11,857 nt of DNA. Source: Candidatus Gottesmanbacteria bacterium RIFCSPHIGHO2_01_FULL_46_14 (GTDB taxonomy: Bacteria > Patescibacteriota > Microgenomatia > UBA10105 > UBA927). The notes beneath the pieces were generated by a model. It had not been told where the DNA came from. It did no database searches and saw only the letters and a list, made by a program, of their open reading frames with translations. Where the stretch lies: assembly GCA_001780895.1 (NCBI GenBank), contig MFJJ01000026.1, forward strand, positions 1,068 to 12,924, written 5' to 3'. The stretch's first letter is position 1; the number at the start of each line of letters is the position of its first letter. Shown piece by piece: positions 6,496-11,857 of this stretch. Made by a program: the position numbers and the translations under genes.

Positions 6496-6567
6496 CGCCC
6501 CCAGGGGGAATCGAACCTCCATCGCCTCTTTAGAAGAGAGGTGCTCTATCCGTTGAGCTATGGGGGC
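6496..6567 (-). tRNA. tRNA-Arg (anticodon TCT)
   Basis: Acceptor GCCCCCA/TGGGGGC, D-arm GCTC-AACGGATA-GAGC, anticodon arm CCTCT-CTTCTAA-AGAGG with anticodon TCT, discriminator G (6496). No CCA is encoded; the sequence continues CACAATG into the next gene. The T-stem GGAGG/CCCCC has an A-C mismatch at its middle pair (t6518 and g6506 on the plus strand). It starts 1 nt after tRNA-Gly ends, so the two must be cut from one transcript. Confidence 0.93.
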
Positions 6568-6568
6568 G

Positions 6569-6642
6569 TGGAGCGGGTGAAGGGAATCGAACCCTCGTCA
6601 CCAGTTTGGAAAACTGGCGCTCTACCATTGAGCTACACCCGC
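6569..6642 (-). tRNA. tRNA-Gly (anticodon TCC), CCA encoded
   Basis: Acceptor GCGGGTG (6642-6636) with CACCCGC (6579-6573), U73, and CCA encoded at 6571-6569. The anticodon arm is CCAGT-TTTCCAA-ACTGG, anticodon TCC. The T-arm is GAGGG-TTCGATT-CCCTT. It is first in a tRNA-Gly/tRNA-Arg pair with one intervening nucleotide, 22 nt downstream of the DUF192 stop. Confidence 0.97.
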
Positions 6643-6652
6643 AAACTTATGA

Positions 6653-6658
6653 ATTATA
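6653..6658 (-). promoter_or_regulatory. TATAAT box upstream of the tRNA-Gly/tRNA-Arg/glycoside-hydrolase-like unit
   Basis: A perfect -10 hexamer on the minus strand, 10 nt before the tRNA-Gly 5' end. The -35 would fall in the 3' end of the DUF192 gene and is weak (TCGTAA at 17-bp spacing). It may drive the tRNA pair and the following gene independently of DUF192. Confidence 0.5.
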
Positions 6659-6664
6659 TCGTGT

Positions 6665-7105
6665 TTACTGTCTGATTACGACCTTATCTCCTTGTTTTAT
6701 TCCAAACCTGTCGATCGACCCTGCGTTGACTTCAAGAACCATATCAATCGGGTAATAGGGTTCGAGCATGTTCGGAGATTGGCCTGATAGAGGCGCAGGG
6801 ACATTGCGGGTGAGTTCATAGACCGTCTTGTCCCGTATCCAGATAAAATCGAGCGCGAAGTTCATCCCCCGCATCCAAAAACCGTGTTTGGCCGGAGCAG
6901 GAAAGACAAAAAGCATTCCGTAATCTTGTGCCAGAGATGTTCTGCCGGAAAGTCCACGCTCGCGAGCAACTGGCGTGGCTGCAACATCAACGTACAAGAC
7001 GTGATTGCCAATAGTGATTTTTGTGGTGAGAGGGTTTCTCTGGTAGTACCAAAAGGTAAAAAGTAAAAAGGCCGCTCCTAACAGTATGGCGATTCGCTTT
7101 ACCAT
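6665..7105 (-). CDS. DUF192 family protein, membrane-anchored
   Basis: A 146-aa protein. Residues about 4-20 (RIAILLGAAFLLFTFWY) are an N-terminal membrane anchor or signal. Residues about 30-146 are a DUF192 domain (PF02643), with its hallmarks RERGLSGR (48-55), GMLFVF (63-68), FWMRGMNFALDFIWI (76-90) and VLEVNAGS...GIKQGD (123-140). The biochemical function of the family is not established to my knowledge. The frame is open upstream to an ATG at 7453, but that extension would overlap the divergent polyprenyl synthetase and has no domain similarity. The ATG at 7105 gives the expected length and sits 6 nt from a TATACT box, so it is the chosen start. The next gene downstream is tRNA-Gly, 22 nt away. 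Confidence 0.88.
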   Translation of the reverse strand: MVKRIAILLGAAFLLFTFWYYQRNPLTTKITIGNHVLYVDVAATPVARERGLSGRTSLAQDYGMLFVFPAPAKHGFWMRGMNFALDFIWIRDKTVYELTRNVPAPLSGQSPNMLEPYYPIDMVLEVNAGSIDRFGIKQGDKVVIRQ

Positions 7106-7132
7106 AGCACTAGTATATCGTATTATCGCGGC
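7106..7132. promoter_or_regulatory. 27-bp divergent promoter with two leaderless-type -10 boxes
   Basis: Minus-strand TATACT (7117-7112) is followed by 6 nt and the DUF192 ATG (7105). Plus-strand TATTAT (7121-7126) is followed by 6 nt and the polyprenyl synthetase ATG (7133). For the plus side, TTTACC at 7098-7103 gives a 17-bp spacer. Both transcripts should start at or next to the A of ATG. Confidence 0.5.
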
Positions 7133-7939
7133 ATGGACGAAGCACAAGCATACCTTGCCCGGTATAAACGAATTACTGACCCTATTCTTAGACAGTATGT
7201 AGACAAACAATTGTGCGATTCCTCGCGCTTGGGTAAGACTCCCCAAAATGTCGTCTCCCATATGATCAAGATAGTAGTGGGGGGAAAACGGATCCGTGGT
7301 GCGCTCATGTGTTTGTCGTATGAACTTTGCGGAGGAAAAGATCGAGAAATTTTTTCGACGAGTTTGTTTCTTGAACTCTTTCATGCGGCACTTCTCATCC
7401 ACGATGACGTCATTGACCGTGATGAAAAACGAAGAGGGGTGAGTACGATTCATTCAACGTTTAGTGACGCTATGGCTATTAACGCCGGAGATCTTGTCTA
7501 CTCATGGACCCTATCATATTTGTTTTCTTCTTCATTTTCTGCAGATCGTCTCAAACGAGTTGCTATGCTTTTTGCTTCCTATTTTACAAAAACAATGTAC
7601 GGACAAATATTGGACATTTCGGCAGGAGAAACGCTCGATACTATCCGATTGAAGACTGCCGAATACACAGGGGTTTTGTCGCTCCTTGCAGGTGCTACAC
7701 TTGCAGGAACTAGGAATAAACAAACTCTTGACGCACTCGCCAGGTACGGCAGAAATCTGGGTATGGTTTTTCAAATTCAAGACGATATTCTCGACGGGAA
7801 TACTATTGATGGTCTTGTTGCAGTACGCGAACACTATTATCAAAAAGGGATTCAATCAATCAAGGCAGTTGCGAAAATAAAATCCTTTCAGAATCTCTTA
7901 CGATCATTCCTCGCGCTTGCGAGAAATCGAAAAAGCTAG
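7133..7939 (+). CDS. Trans-isoprenyl diphosphate synthase (polyprenyl synthetase family), short form
   Basis: A 268-aa protein of the polyprenyl synthetase family (PF00348), which condenses isopentenyl diphosphate with allylic diphosphates. The substrate-binding GGKRIRG is at 50-56. The first aspartate-rich motif D91-D-x-x-D95 is followed by RDEKRRG; GQILDI is at 157-162, and KTAEYTG...AGATLAG fits the middle helices. The second motif Q-x-Q-D217-D-x-x-D221 is preserved. After it the usual GKPxxxD...KxTLP segment is absent; the chain ends in a 47-residue basic tail, so it is shorter than the usual 300-330 aa. The residue five before the first motif is Ala86, which in the family tends to allow longer products. 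The likely role is quinone or lipid-carrier precursors, or acquired substrate use. It converges on tRNA-Pro, 8 nt away. Confidence 0.85.
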   Translation: MDEAQAYLARYKRITDPILRQYVDKQLCDSSRLGKTPQNVVSHMIKIVVGGKRIRGALMCLSYELCGGKDREIFSTSLFLELFHAALLIHDDVIDRDEKRRGVSTIHSTFSDAMAINAGDLVYSWTLSYLFSSSFSADRLKRVAMLFASYFTKTMYGQILDISAGETLDTIRLKTAEYTGVLSLLAGATLAGTRNKQTLDALARYGRNLGMVFQIQDDILDGNTIDGLVAVREHYYQKGIQSIKAVAKIKSFQNLLRSFLALARNRKS

Positions 7940-7947
7940 GTGGTCTG

Positions 7948-8021
7948 TCGGAGAGGCGGGACTTGAACCCGCAGCCTCATCGTCCCAAACGATGCGCGCT
8001 AGCCAATTGCGCCACTCTCCG
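7948..8021 (-). tRNA. tRNA-Pro (anticodon TGG)
   Basis: Acceptor CGGAGAG (8021-8015) with CTCTCCG (7955-7949), discriminator A73 (7948), no CCA encoded (sequence continues CAG). The anticodon arm is CATCG-TTTGGGA-CGATG, anticodon TGG. The C1-G72 pair fits bacterial tRNA-Pro. Its first 23 nt are shared with the 3' end of the LAGLIDADG-like ORF on the same strand. Confidence 0.96.
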
Positions 8022-8442
8022 TAGTATTAACGCTAAATATTTTTAATTCGTCCTCTAACAAAGATTGTAGTATAAGATATAATTTTTTATCGTAGGTTCT
8101 TAATTTAAATGTTCCATGGTTATTTCTAAATCTATTCCCTTTCGGTCTAACTATGGTTTTGTTAAACTGTTGTTTCGGTAAACTTAAATAACTAGACCAA
8201 AATTTTTCGAGCTTTTCTTGATCGTCACCTTCATGAACTTGAATTTGACCTTTTATTTTATCACCAGGAACTTTTAAATCTTCTCTAAGAAAGTTAATAA
8301 AAATCTTAATAATTTTCGGATCCGTATTTGTTACTTCAATGGGATACAGATAAGAATCCTTCCATCGCTTATCTCTCCTAATTTTTGTGCCCTCACACCA
8401 CCACAAAATTAAGGCAATAGTCTGTTTTCTGTTTATCACCAT
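7999..8442 (-). CDS. LAGLIDADG-like small ORF running into tRNA-Pro
   Basis: A 147-aa ORF between tRNA-Leu and tRNA-Pro, all on one strand. The opening helix ALILWWCEGTK (10-20), with acidic E17 followed by Gly, recalls the LAGLIDADG signature helix in a degenerate form. Then come VTNTDPKIIKIFINFLRE (37-54) and a VHEGDDQEKLEKFWSSYL segment (69-86). I recall similar single-motif proteins as homing-endonuclease-like ORFs in Patescibacteria; such proteins would act as dimers. The last seven codons (TESGAIG) and the TAG stop are tRNA-Pro sequence; the stop lies in the D-arm. The gene is markedly AT-rich (about 25-30% GC in sampled lines, against about 45% or more in neighbours), a sign of transfer. 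No Shine-Dalgarno is visible; it is probably transcribed from the tRNA-Leu promoter. Nuclease activity is inferred, not shown. Confidence 0.7.
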   Translation of the reverse strand: MVINRKQTIALILWWCEGTKIRRDKRWKDSYLYPIEVTNTDPKIIKIFINFLREDLKVPGDKIKGQIQVHEGDDQEKLEKFWSSYLSLPKQQFNKTIVRPKGNRFRNNHGTFKLRTYDKKLYLILQSLLEDELKIFSVNTTESGAIG

Positions 8443-8493
8443 TTTAATGTACTCAATCTCGCGCTATATAGCAAGAGATGAATTTTTGTTCTG

Positions 8494-8577
8494 TGCCGCG
8501 GGAGCGATTCGAACGCTCACGTCTGTTAAGGACAAAGGCTCTTAAGGCCTTCGTGTCTACCATTCCACCACCGCGGC
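8494..8577 (-). tRNA. tRNA-Leu (anticodon TAA)
   Basis: A class II tRNA of 84 nt: acceptor GCCGCGG (8577-8571) with CCGCGGC (8501-8495), A73, no CCA encoded. The anticodon arm is AAGGC-CTTAAGA-GCCTT, anticodon TAA. A long variable arm is closed by GTC/GAC, and the T-arm is GAGCG-TTCGAAT-CGCTC. It is first in the minus-strand unit tRNA-Leu, LAGLIDADG-like ORF, tRNA-Pro. Confidence 0.96.
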
Positions 8578-8593
8578 TCTTTTGTAGTATTGT

Positions 8594-8643
8594 ATCATAT
8601 ACTGAGGCTAAAACTTGACAAGTGACGCAATATCACCTGTAGT
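8594..8643. promoter_or_regulatory. Divergent promoters sharing one palindromic -35
   Basis: The near-palindrome ACTTGACAAGT (8613-8623) gives TTGACA on the plus strand (8615-8620) and TTGTCA on the minus strand (8621-8616). The minus promoter has TATGAT at 8599-8594 (16-bp spacer) and reads toward tRNA-Leu. The plus promoter has a weaker TGTAGT at 8638-8643 (17-bp spacer) toward the ATP-grasp gene at 8655. RNA polymerase could only use one direction at a time. Confidence 0.5.
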
Positions 8644-8654
8644 TAATACATACA

Positions 8655-9689
8655 ATGAAAAGAAAACAAGAGAAACGCAAGAAACGTTTCACTATTGCGC
8701 TTCTCTATCACTACGTTCCCAAAGACATTACGGACAAATACTTTAGCAAGGAACACGCCCTCGTTGACAATCAAACCGATGAAATCGTGTGGTACATGAA
8801 ACGGCTGTTTACCCGCCGTGGTTACAAAGTGCAAGTTATCAAAGTAGAACCGGATAATCTTTCGGAACTCAAAAATCTCAAGGCCAATTTCGTATTTAAT
8901 CTTGTTGACAGTAAAAAGATGGAAATGGAAATCGCACGGGTTCTCGGCCGACTCAACATCCCCTATTCCGGCTCTTCGTTTGCCGCCATCCAGACGACAA
9001 ATAATAAACTCCGGACAAAACGAGTCTTTGAAAAAAACCTCCTTCCGACGCCTAAATTTCAGATCATTCGTCTGTCAGACCGACTCAGCAGAGCCCTGGT
9101 GCCGGGAAAATTCCCCGTTATCGTCAAGCCCGCGTTTGAGCATTGCAGTATCGGCATAACGGATAATTCCGTGGCATTAAACTACAATCAATTCAAAGAC
9201 ATCGTTCGCAAGCTACGAAAAAAACATAATCAAGCACTGTTAACAGAAGAATTTATCAGCGGCAAAGAATTGCAGGTGACGGTCCTCGAGACTCCCTCGA
9301 AAACATTTGCCCTACCGATTGCGGAAATCGTTTTTAAAGGAAAAGTGAAAAGCAAATGGAATATTTACGGATTTGACGAGAAATGGAGCAAACATCTGCC
9401 CATTTACAAAAGCTGCCATTTTATTTCGCCGCCAAAAGAACTCCGGGGAGATATTGATACCAACATCAAACAGGATTCAATCCGGGCCTTTTATGCACTT
9501 GGTCTTCGCGACTATGCACGATTTGATCTTCGTTACAGTCCAGACAGACGACAGTGGTATTTTCTGGAAGCCAATGCAAACGCGGGGTTTGACCCCGATC
9601 CGGGGGATGCAATGACGGCTTCCATCCAAGCTCACGGCATGACCCTTGATGACTTCGTTCTCCAAATTGTCCGAAACTCCATTCACTAA
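8655..9689 (+). CDS. D-alanine-D-alanine-ligase-like ATP-grasp enzyme
   Basis: A 344-aa ATP-grasp protein. After a very basic N-terminus (MKRKQEKRKKRF), residues about 12-120 form the N-terminal domain, with a FVFNLVDS turn and IPYSGSSFAAIQTTNNK resembling the Ddl segment before the ATP-grasp. The ATP-binding lysine is K158 in FPVIVKPAFEHCSIGI. The hinge acid is in TEEFISGKE (197-205). Metal ligands are D291 in RFDLR and E305/N307 in FLEANANAGF. True Ddl enzymes usually have EVNxxPG at the last motif; here it is EANANAGFDPDPG, so another carboxylate-amine ligase substrate is quite possible. It is not next to mur or fts genes. The stop overlaps that of the convergent fusion gene by 2 nt. Ligase fold confident, dipeptide product uncertain. 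Confidence 0.82.
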   Translation: MKRKQEKRKKRFTIALLYHYVPKDITDKYFSKEHALVDNQTDEIVWYMKRLFTRRGYKVQVIKVEPDNLSELKNLKANFVFNLVDSKKMEMEIARVLGRLNIPYSGSSFAAIQTTNNKLRTKRVFEKNLLPTPKFQIIRLSDRLSRALVPGKFPVIVKPAFEHCSIGITDNSVALNYNQFKDIVRKLRKKHNQALLTEEFISGKELQVTVLETPSKTFALPIAEIVFKGKVKSKWNIYGFDEKWSKHLPIYKSCHFISPPKELRGDIDTNIKQDSIRAFYALGLRDYARFDLRYSPDRRQWYFLEANANAGFDPDPGDAMTASIQAHGMTLDDFVLQIVRNSIH

Positions 9690-11821
9690 AAAGGGTCTTT
9701 GATGAGGATACGCCCTGTGTTTGTATCTCCTATTCCCACATACAACCAGGCGTACCCGTCGCCCCGACTCACCAGCCCGCCGCTGTAAAGTATGTTGCCT
9801 AACTTTTCTTCTTTTGCCTCAACAGGTGGAAATTGTTCGGTAGTCGCAATAATCCGGATATTGCTTATAGATTTTGTTTTCGGATCAAAAATGAACGCTA
9901 TCGGGTAGTAGTCCTTTTTTGTTTTCTCTTTACCTTCAGGGGTCATGAATGTTTCATCTCCAAAACCGGCTATATGCCCCAATATCCCAATTCTCCCGTC
10001 CGGTAAGAGATGAAGCTCATTTGGTCCTCCCCATTCATGGTCAATAAATAAACCATAGATAAATGAACTTGGATCTTTTATTCTGTCGAAGTGGGCAAGA
10101 GCGCCGTTCAGATCTTCAATAGACTTTATTTCAAAATATCCCATTTTTCCCCGTCCTCCAAACACACCCTGGGGTCTGGTAAAAACTCCAATCCGGCCTT
10201 CCGCAAATTGGATCAATCGGATGCCCTTCATTTTATCCGGCCCAACCGCAAAGGGCTCGATAGTTTTGCCGTCTGAAGTCACCAGTTCTGTGAATGAATC
10301 TCTGTAGCGATAAAAAATAGTCCTATACCCCAAGGATATCGATTCCGGATCCTTATATATTTCTACCCCGCCAAAGACATGGTCGCCGTCGATTACCCCG
10401 CAATAGAACGGGTCTTGCAGATCGTGAAAAACAGGTGCTCCTTCAACTATATTCCATACCCCGTCTTCGCCCTCCTTAAAGAGCATTGCCCTCGAACCTT
10501 CTTCTGAAGATTTATCTTCGACACGCCCCCAGAGATACGTGACACTATCTATTTCAATCGGCGTCGGATTATAAACAGTGAGATGGTCAGTATTTTCACC
10601 TAGATTGAATTTTAGCAGTTTACCTTCTGGAAGGCCCTCTGTTTCCATTTCCGGAAGAAGCTCTTTGAAACCTTTAGCTGGGAGGAAATCCGTTTTGATT
10701 TGTACAGTATCCAAAGTTATCCCGGCCAACTCGAATACCCTCAAAAGATCTGCCTCTATACTTTTCCGGCGCTGTCTTTCTATATCTAAACTTTGTTTTT
10801 CCCGGGGGTAATTTTCAAAAAATCCTCCGATCTGAACGTCTGAGCGCAAAATGCCCAGGGCGACCACCGCCCTACCGAGAGGTTCATTTCCCTCTTTTTT
10901 ATATTTACCCATGATCGCCTCGTCCAAAGCCTCCCGGAACTCTTTATTATTCCAAACCCTTGCCCGCAAATTGCCGTAATCAATTATCATCGCGATAGCC
11001 TCGTTGTCGTGAATACCTGTCCATTCCAAATCAAGAAGCTCGATCGTATTATCATCATGGATATAGAGATTGTCCGGCGAATAATCTCCGTGAAATAAAA
11101 CCTTTTTCTTCTTTTCCTCCGCCGTAATAACTTCTCGAAAGCCAGCCAGTAACTCGAGAACTTTCTTGTGAAAACCAGTGATTCCCAGACGACGATCTAA
11201 TACCGATCCGTAGTCATGCATTTCACCACCTGTATCAAGAGCAGCCACTCTTTTTTCTAAGTCTTGTTTGATAATAAGCTCAAAGAATTCATCAGTTTTA
11301 CCGGTGAGATTACGGAGAGAGGAAACGACAGCCGTTGGTATCGTGTCTACATCGATACCGTGGAGCTCTTCCAGGGCTTCGATACAACTTTGAGCCATCT
11401 CCGGGGTAAGAAGTTTCATTTTTTCAGGCTCGAACTGCGAGATAAAACCAATTTTTGCCGCGTCTTTTTCGTAAGTTTCTATAATGGTAAATGGCAATCC
11501 GTTTTTCCGATCCAGGTTATCAGCAATGATGTCTGTTGTTTTTATTCCTAGTACCTTTAGGAATTTACCCAAGCGGACTTGCCGTTCAAATAATCCGTCT
11601 ATTTTCTCCGACGTCGAAATAGGAATTTTTAAAAACCGTCTGACACCAGTTCCATGCTCATCGTGTACCCCCAAGACAGAAATATAACGATCGTTTTTCT
11701 CAATCTGATCCAGCATTCTGGCTCTTGCTTCTGCGTCGAGAGAAAACGACTGTTCTATCAGGAATTGTTCCACTGCCGCACGAAAGTCGTTTTTTGTTCC
11801 TTCCTTAGTTTCTAGCTCCAT
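9686..11821 (-). CDS. Fusion of an aminoglycoside-phosphotransferase-like kinase with a DUF1861 (GH130-like) beta-propeller
   Basis: A 711-aa protein. Residues about 1-370 are an APH/choline-kinase-like fold (PF01636): a candidate ATP lysine K65 (RRFLKIPIS), the catalytic loop H244-G-D246-x4-N251 and the metal aspartate D264 in LLDLEW. Residues about 400-711 match DUF1861 (PF08950): WGRVEDKSSEEGS (431-443), LQDPF (468-472), FGGVE (483-487), DKMKGIRL (529-536), GVFTRPQGVFGG (545-556), EWGGPNE (596-602), GILGHIAGF (612-620) and the closing IKDPF. DUF1861 is related to five-bladed furanosidase/GH130 propellers by my recollection. All kinase motifs are intact, so a sugar or sugar-like substrate kinase linked to a glycan-acting or glycan-binding propeller is a reasonable guess. 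The ATG at 11821 has AGGAA 9 nt upstream, but the frame stays open to the right edge, so the true start may lie outside. Confidence 0.82.
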   Translation of the reverse strand: MELETKEGTKNDFRAAVEQFLIEQSFSLDAEARARMLDQIEKNDRYISVLGVHDEHGTGVRRFLKIPISTSEKIDGLFERQVRLGKFLKVLGIKTTDIIADNLDRKNGLPFTIIETYEKDAAKIGFISQFEPEKMKLLTPEMAQSCIEALEELHGIDVDTIPTAVVSSLRNLTGKTDEFFELIIKQDLEKRVAALDTGGEMHDYGSVLDRRLGITGFHKKVLELLAGFREVITAEEKKKKVLFHGDYSPDNLYIHDDNTIELLDLEWTGIHDNEAIAMIIDYGNLRARVWNNKEFREALDEAIMGKYKKEGNEPLGRAVVALGILRSDVQIGGFFENYPREKQSLDIERQRRKSIEADLLRVFELAGITLDTVQIKTDFLPAKGFKELLPEMETEGLPEGKLLKFNLGENTDHLTVYNPTPIEIDSVTYLWGRVEDKSSEEGSRAMLFKEGEDGVWNIVEGAPVFHDLQDPFYCGVIDGDHVFGGVEIYKDPESISLGYRTIFYRYRDSFTELVTSDGKTIEPFAVGPDKMKGIRLIQFAEGRIGVFTRPQGVFGGRGKMGYFEIKSIEDLNGALAHFDRIKDPSSFIYGLFIDHEWGGPNELHLLPDGRIGILGHIAGFGDETFMTPEGKEKTKKDYYPIAFIFDPKTKSISNIRIIATTEQFPPVEAKEEKLGNILYSGGLVSRGDGYAWLYVGIGDTNTGRILIKDPF

Positions 11822-11830
11822 GAAGTTGGC

Positions 11831-11835
11831 TTCCT
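11831..11835 (-). promoter_or_regulatory. Possible Shine-Dalgarno of the kinase-DUF1861 gene
   Basis: AGGAA(G) on the minus strand, about 9 nt before the ATG at 11821. It is one of very few SD-like sequences in the window and supports that start, although the 12 codons from the ATG to the window edge are also open in frame. Confidence 0.35.
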
Positions 11836-11857
11836 GTTTAAAGCCTTTGAGACCAGC

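Noticed and set aside
7106..7453. N-terminal extension of the DUF192 gene to an ATG at 7453
   Set aside because: It would overlap the divergent polyprenyl synthetase almost throughout, lacks domain similarity, and the ATG at 7105 has a membrane anchor and a -10 box at the right place.
7995..8466. 7-bp direct repeat TAGCGCG (minus strand) at 8466-8460 and in tRNA-Pro at 8001-7995, flanking the LAGLIDADG-like ORF
   Set aside because: It could be a target duplication, but seven bases with mismatching flanks in a search of this size can be chance; not claimed as an attachment site.
1..11857. Alternative genetic code with TGA read as glycine
   Set aside because: The TGA of the AbiEi gene forms the usual ATGA overlap with abiEii, and the other genes end at sensible lengths under code 11.
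1..11857. CRISPR array or insertion sequence
   Set aside because: No spaced direct repeats of array type, no transposase-like ORF and no terminal inverted repeats were seen.

Overview
The window looks like part of a small, tightly packed genome of the Candidate Phyla Radiation (Patescibacteria, probably Parcubacteria-like). This is inference from gene content and layout, not from a marker gene. The support is: a peptidase-E-like protein starting MIKYILHGGN, a short LAGLIDADG-like ORF wedged between tRNA genes, a lineage-style membrane protein of unknown function, intergenic gaps of 1-30 nt, convergent genes with overlapping stops, and very few Shine-Dalgarno sequences. TGA is used as a normal stop at the AbiEi/AbiEii junction, so the TGA=Gly code of Gracilibacteria/Absconditabacteria is unlikely.

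Left part (1-3117), accessory in character: the 5' part of a peptidase-E-like gene leaves the left edge. It is followed by a type IV toxin-antitoxin pair of the AbiE kind (antitoxin 513-1139, nucleotidyltransferase toxin 1136-1855) behind a textbook sigma70 promoter. Next is a broken ornithine cyclodeaminase/mu-crystallin gene that has lost the middle of its dinucleotide-binding domain, and then a 70-residue four-cysteine ORF preceded by a 10-bp-phased GTTC repeat.

Middle part (3110-8021), housekeeping-like and extremely compact: a 522-aa membrane protein diverges from tRNA-His(GTG). A minus-strand chain runs DUF192 lipoprotein/membrane-anchored protein -> tRNA-Gly(TCC) -> 1 nt -> tRNA-Arg(TCT) -> 4 nt -> secreted glycoside-hydrolase-like protein with CARDB-like domain and a C-terminal dockerin-like EF-hand. 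Divergent from DUF192 is a short polyprenyl synthetase, which meets tRNA-Pro(TGG) convergently.

Right part (7948-11857): a minus-strand unit tRNA-Leu(TAA) -> LAGLIDADG-like ORF -> tRNA-Pro, in which the ORF runs 23 nt into the tRNA-Pro gene and uses a TAG in its D-arm as stop. Divergent from it is a D-Ala-D-Ala-ligase-like ATP-grasp enzyme, whose stop overlaps that of a convergent 711-aa fusion of an aminoglycoside-phosphotransferase-like kinase with a DUF1861 (GH130-like) beta-propeller.

The strongest leads for something little described are the tRNA-invading LAGLIDADG-like ORF and the kinase-DUF1861 fusion. A recurring arrangement of a -10 hexamer only 6-10 nt upstream of ATG suggests that many genes here are leaderless or nearly so. 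No CRISPR array, insertion sequence or rRNA was seen.
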